A stretch of 64,000 nucleotides of DNA. Source: Gracilariopsis chorda (Eukaryota > Rhodophyta > Florideophyceae > Gracilariales > Gracilariaceae). This document shows, in pieces, positions 11,281 to 22,475 of this stretch. The position numbers and the translations under genes were made by a program. The stretch's first letter is position 1, and every line of letters starts with the position of its first letter. The stretch spans positions 157,686 to 221,685 of the forward strand of contig NBIV01000138.1 in the NCBI GenBank assembly GCA_003194525.1, given 5' to 3'. The notes beneath the pieces were generated by a model. It did not search any database. It was not told where the DNA came from and saw only the letters and a program-made list of their open reading frames with translations.

Positions 11281-11973
11281 TCAAGAGGGTTTCTTGCTAC
11301 GAATGGTAGACTTCTTTGCGGCAGAGTATGGGTGAATGCTGTCATTTTTAGTTATTTTAGTCCTTATGGAGGAAGTAGAGGCCCTTTGTATCCGACGATC
11401 CATCTCTGAACGGAGAAGTGATACTATGTGGTCGCGCTCCATGTTCGTAGCATCTGATAGTAGTGTTATAGCCATGAGTCAATCAGGTAAGGTGCGAAGC
11501 AGAGTGGCAGTTCGCTCTTTTTCCATCAGTGGATGTTCAGGTCTGGCAAGTTGCAAGTAAGTTGTTTCCAACTCAGTGAGGTGTTTCTCTATGTTTTCAC
11601 CATCTTTAAAAGTTAAAGTGCTTAGCTTCTGCCGGAGGTTTAGTTTGGATTACATTTTATCCTTCTTGTATGTGGACTCACGTTTCTTCCACACCTCCAA
11701 AGCAGAGCAGTACTCCCGTTCTAGTAAATCTGAGACAGCACCGATATGCTGCGTGCCCAAGTTCTGTACGATGACCGATCTTGCCTTTCCATCGGCTTCG
11801 TCCCATGCCTTGCGTGCTTGTGCGCTACCATCAGTTGGGCGTGGTTCTGTGAGCAATAGTAGTGCTTGCAAGCTATGCATTATGTCCTGCACGTATATGC
11901 GCCATGTGTAGTACTCGGCGTTCACTTTTAGTCTGGGTATACATTTGGTGTCGTGATCTTTATCAATGTCCAT
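11281..11973 (-). pseudogene. gag: copia Gag fragment
   Basis: The frame starts with ATG at 11973 and shows the copia Gag pattern: PRLKVNAEYYTWRIYVQD, followed by a W-D-E-A-D-x-K-A segment and YKKDKM. It stops at 11650; homologous sequence resumes in another frame at 11281-11475 (DATNMERDHIVSLLRSEMDR). Just downstream a complete CCHC zinc knuckle is visible (CGKCGRIGHIRSEC, near 11208-11259). The equivalent region of the other copia element aligns throughout. Gag would package the element's RNA into virus-like particles; here the frame is broken at least once. Confidence 0.75.
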
Positions 11974-12089
11974 CGCGGAGTAAACTCTACGCTAGATGCA
12001 GATAAGGTGGCAGATAAAACGTCTTCACCGGTGTCTTACCGGGGGAGGGATCTTTCTTTTCCTTCTTGAACGTTCGGGGCCACTGGCAG

Positions 12090-12260
12090 GAGATGCTGTC
12101 ACCGAACCCCTGGCTCCGAGTAAGACCCTCTCGGTGATATGCAATTTCAACAGCCTTCCCAAGTTCTGCGCCATCCAGAACGGGGGTGCTTGTAACGCAC
12201 GGGATTTCCAGGAGAGGTTCCTAAAAGCAGGATATGTTTTCACCAGTTTACCTCTTCTGA
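12090..12260. repeat. Relic LTR fragment related to the 14.6/20.2-kb gypsy LTRs
   Basis: The stretch cagccttcccaagttctg...ccagaac and agcaggatatgttttcac aligns with the LTR interior near 14960-15060 (cagcctatcgacttcggc...ccagaaac; agcaggatatggtttcac) and with its partner near 20545-20645. The spacing between shared blocks is similar. It is probably a fragment or solo LTR of the same family, older and diverged. Confidence 0.4.
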
Positions 12261-12615
12261 TCCCTTTCGTTTACTTGCTCGGGAAACGTGCTCCGGTTCG
12301 CTCGCTGACCTGTCGTTGGAGTCCGGGCTGAACGATGAGACACCCTGTCACCGACAGTTCGCAGCCTCACCCCAGCTGTACCAGTTATCTAGTGCGCTTA
12401 CTCGCTGACGGATTAGTTCAAGTCCTCTTTCGGTTCCCGTACAGTACTCAGCTTGCGGACTCCTTTGAGAGACCAGTTGCCAACCTCCACGCAGTGCGTA
12501 ATGGCTGCGGAGGTCCTGCTCGGGACTTGGCATCTCTTCTTACAGTCAAAGTTCCTGGTAAGATGTTGACAGGCGAGGCTATGTCTCAGGATCTAGCAGA
12601 CGGCGGCGCATCATA

Positions 12616-12960
12616 ACAGCGTCCACAAAGGAGGGGGGTGCCAAAGGCGAAAGCTGCGGGGGAGGGTTGTGTTTCTATGCCAGAACCCTATATCCACGGG
12701 GTAGATGCCAGGGGGGGAGGCCAGTCCAAAAGTGGCAGCCGTAGGGAAGGTTCAATGGAGGAAGCCGAAGAGGGGGAAGCGGTGGGCAAAGGCGGAAGCT
12801 GCAGGGGAGGGGGAGACGGTTCAAAAACGGCAGCCTCGTGGGGGGGCCCGTCGCCAAAGGCGGAAGCCGCAGGGGATGGGGAAGCAAAGCCAGTTAAAAG
12901 GCAGCAGCCACGTGGGGGGAGGGGCGGCGGCTGAAGGCGGAAGCCGCAAGGGGGGAGACA
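12616..12960 (+). repeat. G-rich degenerate minisatellite, quadruplex-prone
   Basis: The core aaaggcggaagc(t/c)gca(g)ggg recurs near 12640, 12795, 12857 and 12930, with GGGG-to-GGGGGGG runs between copies on the plus strand. Frames on both strands are open because of the composition, not because of a protein. Long G runs make G-quadruplex formation plausible. Confidence 0.6.
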
Positions 12961-14633
12961 AGAATTAAACAATTTTCTCGTCTGCTTTTGCTTTCTCCAC
13001 CATTTTTTCCTTCACCTCGCTTTTTATCACTTCTCTACCGCGGCGCTCAGGGCCACGCGCGACCGAAGGCTGCTTCCAATTTTCTTTCTTGAAAGCGTCT
13101 ATATGCGTATGAGGGGAGTGGTCTTGATATATTGGAGGCATTGTGGCAGAAATGCGCCTTGCACGCCTTTGGACGTGCATGCAATACCATACTTTGTTGC
13201 CACGTCTTCTTGCCATTTGAAATACTTGTTGAGCGAAACACCTCCTTTTTATGTCGCGTTTACCCTCCTTCGAAGCATAAACGACTCACCGACTGGCCCC
13301 AATCGTGGAGGCAATTGTGAAAATTTTTGGAGTGAGGTTTCCCCCTTCAGGTGAATGTTAGATGGCTTGGTACAGGACAAACGCGTAGCACGCGTGGGAA
13401 TTTTTGGCTCCGACTTCGGAATTTATTTAGTAAGTTACCTTACTTCGGACCGTGACACTGAGCTCCCAACGTGTATGGCCCTCAAAATGTGTGCACTAAT
13501 GTACTTAACTGGTTTAGATGATTGTAGTAAACCTTACTTAGGTGGGAGTGACCTCGCGGTCGCAAGCGCAAAGTAAACTCAACCAAGGTAGGTCTTCAAA
13601 ACCATCGTTCCAGTCTGACAACCTAGATTGGGCTCTGGTCACAACTGCATTCGTAGATTCACGACCCCATTTGGGGAGTAACCAACGCTTAGTTTCAGTA
13701 TGATTACCCTCTTCAGACTGCTCAGGACATCTGTGTAAGTACAATGACCGCAGGTCTAACATTACTCCGTTTATTTCGTGTATCCTGTTGCATGATAGAT
13801 CTCCACCCCAGTATTTGGTTGTTCTTTCCTTTGGTACTACTGTTTTACCCCTGGGTTCTCGGGTCTGTTGCCACTATTTGCACGACCTTCGTCCCATTCT
13901 TGCTTGGTTTCTTTCCCCTTCGGAACACTACGCTCATTGTGTACGATGTATATTTCCAATCAATCAGGTTCTTCTCTGATCTCGTTCCTCTCAGGATTCT
14001 TCGTAATCACCTCTACATATATAGCCAGTATCCACAGGTATATTAACACCCGACACTCGTGTGGAGTAGAGCGCTCGTCCAGTGAGTCTATCCTTCATAG
14101 GAAGCAAGAGGTCGGAGTCCCCGAGAGCTACAAAACACACGGGTTATGCCCCAAAATAATCAGCAGCAGCAGCAAAGCTTGCTGCAAAGTGGTTGACACT
14201 TTCACAAAGTCTGCAGTGCTAACCAGTTCGAGAAAAACAGTTGTCGCGCTTCGCCCTCATTGGCGTACATTGCAGTCAGTGTAGGTAGTTATTGTATGCT
14301 TTTGACTATGCCATTATAAAAATCACAAACACCTGAGCTAAAAACAACTCGATGGCTATAGCTATTCTAGGTGACCGGGCACTACAGGGCTTTCCAGGCG
14401 TTACTGCAATCGTTGTAAATCACAGTGCCTGGATATGCTTCAAACGCTATTCAATAGACAATGCAAGTAGAAATAAGCGGCTTGCAGCGCAGCTTGTGTT
14501 CAAGGATTGCATTTTTATGTGTTCATGGAAATCAGTATAGTACTGGAAACGTCTAGAGCAGATAAGTGTGGTTAGATGAAGGGAGCCATGCCGCTAAAAT
14601 ATCTTTTTGCATGCTCGTTTCAGCGAATGCAAT
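12961..14633. other. No supported gene; left flank of the gypsy insertion
   Basis: Several ORFs of 60-140 codons exist on both strands but none shows a family motif or a plausible start context. The last five bases before 14639 form one copy of the target duplication of the gypsy element. Confidence 0.35.
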
Positions 14634-14638
14634 ATCCA
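14634..14638. repeat. Target-site duplication ATCCA (left copy)
   Basis: ATCCA directly precedes the left LTR and recurs directly after the right LTR at 21288-21292. Confidence 0.75.
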
Positions 14639-15703
14639 TGTGGGCGCCATCACAAAACGGTGACGCAGGGGGTGCGAAATTTAGCGATAAAGTAGTCTAA
14701 AAAGGGTTTCCTCGTACCTCAAAGCCCCATAGAGATGAGAATGATAAATAGAAAGCACGAAAAACTGAAAATGCAGGGACCAAAATAACTCAACCTGCAA
14801 AGCAAATATGAGAACAAAAAGGAGAGCAAGAGTGTCAATCCCAGAAAACTTCTTCACAACTCCTTGAAACAGCGTGCAACCAAAGAATTATGTCAATAAC
14901 CACTAGGAGTCAGACTCTCGGCTTCCTCCCAGACACTCCTGATGTGTAGCAATGTGTGCAGCCTATCGACTTCGGCGCTAACCAGAAACAGGCACGTACA
15001 ATTCTTACAGGGCTTCCAAAGGAGAGCTACTAACAGCAGGATATGGTTTCACTCTGTACCCAGTCTGGCCCTTTGCAAGAACGCTTGCACTGCACGTCGC
15101 CTGCGGAAAGCTTCCCGTCTAGCACTTCCGTCTGGAAATCACTACGTCTTTGGACCGACACGGTTATCCGCGCAATGCCCCAGTGGGGCTCACAGACGAC
15201 AGAAGTACTTTTGGTACACACTGCCTGTCTTCCTTGTACGCTTGAAGCGCTTCAACTGGTATTAGCGACGGCACTTCCCCACCTCAAGTATGTACCTAGC
15301 GGCGAACGCCTCACTCGATGCAAATGATGGTTGAATGGTTGATTGTAAAGGTGGGAAAGGGTGGCGGGTGAGGTTTGTGTATGATGGTGATGTTTTTCTG
15401 AGTCCAGACCGAAGTCTGGGCGTCAACGCACCCTTTTGTAGCGTCTAAAATCACTTGAAACAACGCAGAAAACGTATTACTACTATATACGTACTCATAT
15501 GTGCGTCTTGGTTACTCCATTGGCTTCTAGCAGCCTCTGGAGCTGCACACTAACCAATAACACTCCATTTTCTTGCGCCAGCATCACCTAAATAAAGTAG
15601 CACGGCTGGGCTAGCGAAGCAAAGAATGCTCTAGGAGCTGCTGAAACACTCTATACGTGTGTTCCGGCAGTATGGGAACATTCTATTCGTTTTGCGACCA
15701 ACA
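14639..15703 (-). repeat. Ty3/gypsy LTR, 3' copy of the element (1065 bp)
   Basis: The sequence starts TGTGGGCGCCATCAC and ends ACCAACA, matching in order the copy at 20225-21287. The ends follow the TG...CA rule. Many single-base differences between the copies are visible, so the insertion is old. In the sense of the element (minus strand) this is the 3' LTR, next to the integrase end. Confidence 0.85.
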
Positions 15704-15771
15704 AATTCCATTTGGAGTGTAGCGGTTGTGCGGGGATGTCAAAGTGTACCTGGGATGCTTAGATGTCACAA

Positions 15772-16678
15772 CTAGACATGGCCCAAAAGTACTTGGAGGA
15801 AAACCCATGTCACGTCACTGTGGTATTTAGAGCCATTCCACGAGCAGCAAAGCGCCAAGTCACCGACTGCAAACTTCCATATCTTTTTCATCGAACTGTT
15901 TCGATGACGTTTCCTCTGAGATCGCCTAGCTCTTGTATTGGATGCTGCCAATACCTCCAACTCTCTGAATGTATAAGAAGAGTCTCCATGACTTGGTACA
16001 AGACCATTTTCTTTCGAATTCACTCGTGGTTTCACGCCGAAAAGCAGCTCAAAGGGCGAAATTCTACTAGCAAGATGACTGCGACGGTATCCATAAAGGA
16101 ATGAAGACAATTGCAGATCCCAGGTCAAGTGGTTGGAGAAAACCATTTTTCCTAAGGCTCTTTTCAGAGTACCAATCATTCTCTCTGCCCTGCCATTTGA
16201 AATAGGAGCATAAGCTAGGACATTCTTCCACGTAATATCATTCTCTTTCATGAATGCTATAAGTGCCTAGATGTAAAACACGTCGCGTTGTCCGAAACGA
16301 TAACCCTGGGTAGGCCAAATGGAGAGATGATTCCTTTCTTCACAAAGTCAATGACCACTTTTGATGTAGAGGTCTTAGTGGGGGCAACGATTGGCCAGCC
16401 TGTCAAGTGCTCAACGTAGACCAAATTAAATCTGTATCCCGACCTACTTGTACGGAATGGGACTGCGATATTGACCGAATAAACGTCAAAGAGCGAACAA
16501 TAGGTGTGTGAAGGCTGCTGATATAGGTAGGTAATCGTGAAATTCTGTGACGTGTATCATAGCTCTTTACATAGTCCCCAATTCCCTGATACATAGTCGG
16601 ACAACAAAACCGCTCAGTGATAAACTTTCGTGTGGCTGCGATGTCCCAGTGTCCGATTTCGTCGTGAAAGGACTTCAT
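15772..16678 (-). pseudogene. gypsy integrase
   Basis: The N-terminal H2C2 zinc-finger region lies at 16403-16678 (FHDEIGHWDIAATRKFITER; later YDTRHRISR where the usual C-x-x-C is lost). After a gap with stops, 15772-16251 holds the end of the DDE core with YAPISNGRAERMIGTLKRAL, including the catalytic Glu, and the following FLYGYRRSHL...SPFELLFG segment characteristic of gypsy integrases. The middle, with the second Asp, is not in a continuous frame. Integrase joins element cDNA to the genome; this copy is dead. Confidence 0.8.
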
Positions 16679-17032
16679 GATGTCTCGTCGTTAAGTGATA
16701 TCTGGAACAACGCGAACATTGTTTGACAGTCTCCTGAAAAATGTTCCTTCCCAGACAAGAAACTGCTTTGCATTACGTCGGGTTGCTTGACGAATGTATG
16801 TTTCACTCTAATCCACTGGGAACCCATAAAGGTTGCGGGAAATAGTCGAATAATATGGTTCCAGTCCGGAATGCTGCTTAGCTTCAACTTCAAGGCGAAC
16901 TAAATCTCCTTCATCTTCATGTGGGTCTGCTTTGTTTCCGTGTTAAATCCTAGAAAGGTAGTCCGCAGCACCATAATCCTTGCCTGCACGATACACAATT
17001 TCAAAGTCGTACTAGGCTAGGACGTCAAGCCA

Positions 17033-17230
17033 TCAGGCTAGGCACCCATGTATGTCCCGCTTCTGGAAAGCGTAGCGTACCGCCATATGATCTGTGATAA
17101 CCTTAAAAGGAACAGAAGAAAGAAGGTAGGCCCTAAAAATCTTGAGTGCGAAGATGACAGCCAGTGCCTCTCGTTCACATGCGGAGTAAATCCATTCAGC
17201 TGAGGTCATAGTACGACTGGCGAGCCGCAA
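17033..17230 (-). pseudogene. gypsy RNase H fragment
   Basis: YSACEREALAVIFALKIF followed by PFKVITDHMAVRYAF is the central part of the gypsy RNase H domain (catalytic Glu and Asp in EREAL and TDH). The neighbouring parts on both sides are interrupted by stops. Confidence 0.8.
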
Positions 17231-17724
17231 TGGATGAATTTTTCCATCCTCTTTCTTCTAGGACAATACTGCGCCCAGAGAAACGTTAAAAGCATCGGTC
17301 TCTACGATAAAAGGCTTCTCAAAGTCTGGAAATGACAACACGGGAGGCTCTCTCAATTTCTTTTTCAAGTTACGAAAAGCATCAATCATATCTTCTGTCC
17401 ATGTCAAAGTCTTATTTCCTGACGTAGTGCTGTGAAGTACAGCGGATGTCTCAGCAAAGCTTCTGATTAATCGACGATACTACCATGCTAGACCAAGAAA
17501 CGACCTAAGCTCTGTCGTAGTAGTAGGAGTGGGAGCGTCTTGAATCTTGTCAATCTTTGACTGGTCTATAGATACGCCATTTGCATCAATGACATGTCAA
17601 AGAAGGGATACCCTTGGCATTGCAAAAAAACACTTCCACAACTTGAGCTTGAGACCATGCTTCCTTATGCGGTCGAACACTAGCGTCAAATGAAAAACAC
17701 TTCTTTCGAAGCTCCTTGAGAATA

Positions 17725-19272
17725 TCACGACATAGTCAATGCATACTCGGAAAACGCAAGTCCCTGGAGCACATGGTCCATCATACGCTGAAATTTGGAA
17801 GGGGCATTCATAAGCCTAAATGGCATGACTTCAACCATGAAATTCCCGTATCTGCGAACAAATGTGGTCATCTCTTTGCAATCTTCATACATCTTGACTT
17901 GCCAATACCCTGAGAAAATATCAAGCGTGGTGAAAACATAACATCCTACAAGGTCGTCAAATATTTCTTCCATGCGGAGTAGCGGCCATTGATCAGCATT
18001 CATGGCTCTATTGAGTTTGCGATAGCCAACGCAGAACCTTGGACTTCCATCTTTTTCCGAAGGAATAACGACTGAAGCTGACAATGCAGAAGCGGAAGGG
18101 ATAATAATACCAGCCTTGAGTAGCAGATTCATTTCATTGCGGACGAAATCATTGTGCTTAAGAGGCATTCTCCTTGCTCTGGGATATATTGGCTTATCCA
18201 AGAATAGATCAAGAGAGTGAGATATAGAGACTTCTGCAGGGTACAGATCCACCAGAGACCAAGCGATTACATTAGACTCTTGCAAACAAGAACATATCTC
18301 TTTCCGTTCTTTTTCAGTAACATGGAATATATTTGACGAAAACAGCTCTCCTTGTTCACTGTCACCAGAGATTTTAAAATTTGGTATCATTTCCCTAGGA
18401 GCACCTTGACTTTTGTCTGTCAGAGTGACAACCAGTTCATCATCGTCTTTAGAGGTACTCTTATCATCGAAAGCAGCATCAAAGTGCAATATAGAGTCAT
18501 CGCTATCTGTTTGAACTTCTCCTTCGTCGGGAACATCAACGCGAGCGTGAGCGAAGCCAATCATGGCTTTCTTCCCGGAGATTTTCATCTTCACTTGCTG
18601 ATTGCCGAGGTGAAGACAAGCCTGAGGCGTCTCAAGGGTGGGAGACTGGACTATCACATCAAACGAAGGACCATCGATAACGAGAAAATCTAGCGGAACA
18701 GACATGCCTCCAACCGAGATAGGCATATCATGAAGTATAACCTTGCAAACGGCGCTCTGGCCGTTAGATACAGTTATCTTCTTCGATGTATCCCTCAGCT
18801 CAAATGACAACTTTTCACAAAGCTTGGTAGAAATGACATTCGGCACCTCTCCAGAATCTAGTAACGCTTCAATTTCAGTTCCATATATCGTCACAGAGAC
18901 TGCCTTTAGACGTCTAGTCTGCTTCTTAACTGGACCTACAAATGAACGTCGGAAGTTAGTACGGCGACTGATAAGCTTACCAATCTTCTTCTTAGCATCA
19001 TCAGCGTCAACGCGAGTCAGTTGTCCAAATTTCAATCTGAATGAAGCATCTGCCAGCTCTGCTAGGACGTTGTACTGCATTGCATGATAATATATGCTCT
19101 TTCTTAGCCCTTCTCGGTTTCTGTTTTCGTGGTTTATGCCCATGAACTTTCGCTTGACGGATTCTTCGTTCTGGACGAGATGGGTTAAGCAAAATTGGGA
19201 TGGGTGCTCTGCCGTACGAACGGCGTTGCTAAGGAAGGGCTTCACCTTTGGCATTTCTCTTAGCTGTAGCAA
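17725..19272 (-). pseudogene. pol: gypsy protease-reverse transcriptase
   Basis: A 515-codon minus-strand frame. Around residue 135 it has the aspartic-protease motif ALLDSGEVPNVIS. From about residue 355 it reads like a gypsy polymerase: SLDLFLDKPIYPRARR, RFCVGYRKLNRAM, FTTLDIFSGYWQVKM, MPFRLMNAPSKFQRMMDHVL. The frame then ends at EYALTMS. In a neighbouring frame the sequence continues as CIDYVVIFS, the remains of the Y-x-DD active site with one Asp replaced by Tyr. The frame overlaps the end of Gag in the +1 register, so expression may once have used a +1 shift. Downstream polymerase sequence to about 17250 is broken. Confidence 0.85.
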
Positions 19273-20206
19273 CTACCTCCATATTCTCAAAGTTCTCGGT
19301 CACGATCGGGACATGGCCAGATCTTTTCTGAGCACCGAAGAAATTTTCCTTTTCCTCTTCTTTGGTTTGCCACCCTTTTCTAGTCTCCTTTGGCGTGCTT
19401 CTTCTCCAGCACGTGATCCCACAGTGTCCGATCTTTCCAAAACGATCACATATAGTATTGCGATGCGGGATTGCGTCACATTTTGACGCATAATGACCGG
19501 CCTTCCTGTAATAAGCACAGTTTCTGTCGTAGTCTCGAACTTCTGTTTGTGATTTCTTAGCCATTAGAATAAACTATGCAAACTTTTCGGATAAGTTATC
19601 AACCTTTGTCTCCAAACCCTGGGAGAAAGAATGATCCAATGGCCTCTGGTTTTGGACAATACGCATCGGTGGGCCAATGAATAAAACATGCGAACGCATC
19701 GCTTTCTTGGCAGCATCGAAGGCTTTCACTTGAACCTTCAACTCTTCATAATCTTCTGCACCATGAAAGACGACAAACTGAGCTAAATCAGCGTATTACA
19801 TCACTGCTTTTCTTAACAGGCGGAGCTTTGCCTTAGAATTGAACCCAGCTTTCCTGAAGTGGTTGTCCATATGACTAAAGAAGCCAACCAAATCTCCATA
19901 ATCCAGTTCAGCCGATACTGCCTGCCAAATATTCTCTTCAGGTTCTCCCACTTTTTATAAGCGATTGATAAAAGCGTGCTTCACGGATTGATAACCTTTT
20001 GCTACTTTGGAGAGTGAACCATTAATGGCGTAAGTATCATCATAAAACTCGCAGGCTTTCTTCTCTAGAAAGCCAAGAAGCTCAAGTGCCATATCTTCTT
20101 CGGTCTTTTCTCTCATAGCAACATTCTCAAAGTAGAAGAAAAACATCACAAACCTAACAGACGATCCATCAAAAGAAGAAAATTTAAGGCATGGCTCAGA
20201 GAAAAT
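19229..20206 (-). pseudogene. gag: gypsy Gag with two damaged zinc knuckles
   Basis: The readable C-terminal part (19229-19564) contains two CCHC-like knuckles in tandem, NCAYYRKAGHYASKC and ICDRFGKIGHCGITC. In both, the second Cys of C-x2-C is replaced (Tyr and Phe), while the remaining Cys-His-Cys ligands are kept. Upstream, 19955-20206 holds a Gag-like N-terminal region (VRFVMFFFYFENVA, then a helical segment), interrupted near 19565-19950. Gag would form the particle and bind RNA. The loss of the same ligand in both knuckles points to decay after insertion or to an altered lineage-specific knuckle. Confidence 0.65.
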
Positions 20207-20224
20207 CCCTCCTCGAGAGTACCA
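20207..20224 (-). promoter_or_regulatory. Primer-binding site of the gypsy element
   Basis: On the minus strand TGGTACTCTCGAGGAGGG begins directly after the LTR end (...CCCACA). The TGG start is complementary to the CCA end of a tRNA. The tRNA identity was not determined. Confidence 0.75.
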
Positions 20225-21287
20225 TGTGGGCACCATCACAAAACGGTGACGCAGATGGGCCAAAATTAGCAATAATGTATGCTGAAAAGGGTGTCCTCAA
20301 AGCTGAAAGCCCCATACAGATGAAAATGATAAATAGAAAGCACGAAAAATGGAAATGAAAGGACCAAAAGGACTCAATCTGCTAAAAAAACTATGAAAAC
20401 AAATGGGGGAGCAAGAGTCTCAATCCCAGAAGACTTTTCCTTAACTTCTTGAAACGGCATGCCACCAAAAACTTATTTCAATGGCCACTAGGAGTCAGAA
20501 TCCAATCTTCCCGTCAAACACTCCGGTTTTGAAGCGATTTATGCAGCCTATCTGCATTTGCGCTTACCAGAAGTAGGCGCGTACAATCCTTACAGGGCTT
20601 CCAAAGAAAAGCTACTAACAGCGGGGTATACTTTCACTCTGTACCCAACCTGGCCATTTGCAGGAAATTTTCCACGGCACGTTGCATGCCGACAGCTTTC
20701 TGTCTAGCAACTACGACCGGAAATCACCAGGACTTTGGACCGACCCCGTTATCCGAGTAAAGCTCCAGTAGCGCTCACAGACGACTGAAGCACCTTTAGT
20801 ACACACTGCCCGTATCCCGTCTATGCTTGAAGCGCTTCAACTGGTCTTAGCGACGGCACTTCCCCACCCTAAGTATGCACCTAGCGGCAAACGCCTTACT
20901 AGATGCAAATGATGGTTGACTGGTTGATTGAAAATGTTAGAAAGAGTGGTTAATGAGGTTTTTGTATGATTATAATTCTTTCTGAGTCCAGACCAAAGTC
21001 TGGGCGTCAACGCACCCTTTTATAGCGTCCAAAAGCACTTGAAACAACGCAAGAAACGTATAAATACTTTATATTTACTCATGTGTGCGTGTAGATTATT
21101 CCATTGGCTTTTACCAGCCTCTGGAGCTGCACACTAACCAATACCACTCCGTTTTCTGACGCCAGTGTCACTTCAACACAGTAGCACGGCTGGGAGAGCA
21201 AAGCATAAAATGCTCTAGTAGGTGCTGGAACGCTCTACACGTTTGTTACAGCAGTGCCAGAGCATTCTACAGGTTTCGCAACCAACA
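20225..21287 (-). repeat. Ty3/gypsy LTR, 5' copy of the element (1063 bp)
   Basis: Pairs with 14639-15703. It starts TGTGGGCACCATCAC and ends ACCAACA on the plus strand. In the sense of the element it is the 5' LTR and would carry the promoter. Confidence 0.85.
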
Positions 21288-21292
21288 ATCCA
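21288..21292. repeat. Target-site duplication ATCCA (right copy)
   Basis: Identical to 14634-14638. Confidence 0.75.
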
Positions 21293-21461
21293 CTTTGACG
21301 GAACGCTTCGCTGCCCTTTTAGAATCTCAGCAGCAGCAGCTGCTGCAGCAATGCTCAAATTTCATTGGCTGCTTGGGACTGCTTCATGTTGACTGCTTTT
21401 AATGCTCACTTTCTGGCACTAGAGCAGCGTCAGCCACTCAGCAGCACAGTGGCTGGAACAG

Positions 21462-21642
21462 TGTGAGAGGTAGAATGAGAGAGAGTTGCATTGTAATTCT
21501 CTAAATTACAATGCAACTTCAAATTGAGACTCCATTCGGTACTCTCTGTAAATTAGGCTTACAAAAACTTAGAGGATAGCGTCAATAAAGAAGCGGGCGG
21601 CGACGCAGTCTGTGCTTTCTGACGGTCACACACTTCGTCTCA
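21462..21642 (+). repeat. copia 5' LTR (181 bp)
   Basis: Starts TGTGAGAGGTAGAAT and ends CTTCGTCTCA. It aligns over its full length with 26640-26820, also 181 bp, at roughly three quarters identity by eye. It contains a 15-bp inverted repeat (see 21484-21518). Flanking bases aacag and cacag (after the other LTR) may be an eroded 5-bp target duplication. Confidence 0.8.
21484..21518. repeat. 15-bp inverted repeat with 5-nt loop in the copia LTR
   Basis: AGTTGCATTGTAATT, loop ctcta, AATTACAATGCAACT. The arms are perfectly complementary. The 3' LTR copy (near 26662-26696) keeps the arrangement with a few mismatches. Confidence 0.8.
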
Positions 21643-21660
21643 TGGTCGAATCGCTCACCC
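21643..21660 (+). promoter_or_regulatory. Primer-binding site of the plus-strand copia
   Basis: TGGTCGAATCGCTCACCC begins immediately after the LTR's terminal CA. The TGG start is consistent with tRNA priming. Confidence 0.6.
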
Positions 21661-22475
21661 ATCCCTCGATCGCAACCCCGAAGTATCCCTCTTTACACGT
21701 CAACCACCCCCCACGCCCAGTACCAACCCCCCACCTTCATCACCGCCACTTCAAAGCCTTCCCACTCGACATCAACTGCGTATTCCTCTCCTCAATGAAG
21801 CTCCGCAACGCGCATATCATTTATCCCAAGCCCTCTGGAGACCATGGAATTCATTTTCGGACTCGAAGCCTACAGGCTCTACTTGGTCGTTACTATTCTG
21901 CTTTACAACTTTTCTTTCTACTTTGGAAACTCAACCACCACTTTCAACCTAAGGCTGAACAGCTTGCAAGCCGATTACTGGGACAAGAATCGATTGGGCA
22001 CTTGAAGTAATCCTTAGGATTTGATATCGCACTGGATACTCGGCTCATCTAGAGCGTGCCCTATCTACCTTTGGTGACACGGTGTGTCGTCTTTTGGATT
22101 TAGCTCTTCATAATCCTCTTTTTTTACTAACCAACTGAGCCGCACTCGAATGTTGCATGGAACTAGAAGGGACCAACTGGTGAACACTTATCTTCAATTA
22201 GTAACCTCCCTTGGACATTCCGTAGACACTTAACGCACCTTGCTCTCGTTCGCGCAGAGATTGGCTGGCTGCAGAAAGTCGTGACTCACCGGGAGAGAGT
22301 AGCCCGGGTCCACAGGTCAAATGTCTAATGTAGCGGAGGTAGTTTCTCCTGTCAGTACGCTCGAAGAAAAGAAGACTCCAGAAAGTAACCTCGCTAGCAA
22401 GAAGACAAGCAGATTATCAAAAGGAACCATGCTAACCAGATTTCATCACAATCCTTTCAATCTTAACCCAAACAG

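Larger units (their letters stand above)
8057..11973 (-). mobile_element. Ty1/copia retrotransposon, broken, minus strand
   Basis: Read on the minus strand, the order is Gag, zinc knuckle, protease, integrase, reverse transcriptase, RNase H, which is the copia order (integrase before reverse transcriptase). Stops and frame changes interrupt every domain, so it is not autonomous. The Gag start is clearly homologous to that of the plus-strand copia element at 21.46-26.82 kb, so both belong to one clade. The LTRs were not found; the 5' flank beyond 11973 leads into a relic LTR-like sequence of a different (gypsy) family. Confidence 0.85.
14639..21287 (-). mobile_element. Ty3/gypsy retrotransposon, complete structure but decayed, minus strand
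   Basis: Two LTRs of about 1.06 kb flank an internal region that on the minus strand reads Gag with zinc knuckles, protease, reverse transcriptase, RNase H and integrase, the gypsy order. A primer-binding site sits directly inside the 5' LTR, and the element is bracketed by ATCCA duplications. Reverse transcriptase, RNase H and integrase are interrupted by stops and frame changes, and the active-site box of the polymerase is damaged. Ends and orientation are well determined from the sequence itself. Confidence 0.9.

Noticed and set aside
12638-12972. ORFs of 70-98 codons on both strands
   Set aside because: Low-complexity G-rich repeat keeps frames open on both strands.
12965-13241. Basic minus-strand ORFs of 64-83 codons
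   Set aside because: Lys/Arg/Glu-rich C-terminus looks protein-like, but there is no family motif, no clear start context and the frames overlap.
21642-22010. ATG-started ORF of 122 codons in the copia leader
   Set aside because: Its ATG overlaps the primer-binding site and the peptide has no retrotransposon or host motif.
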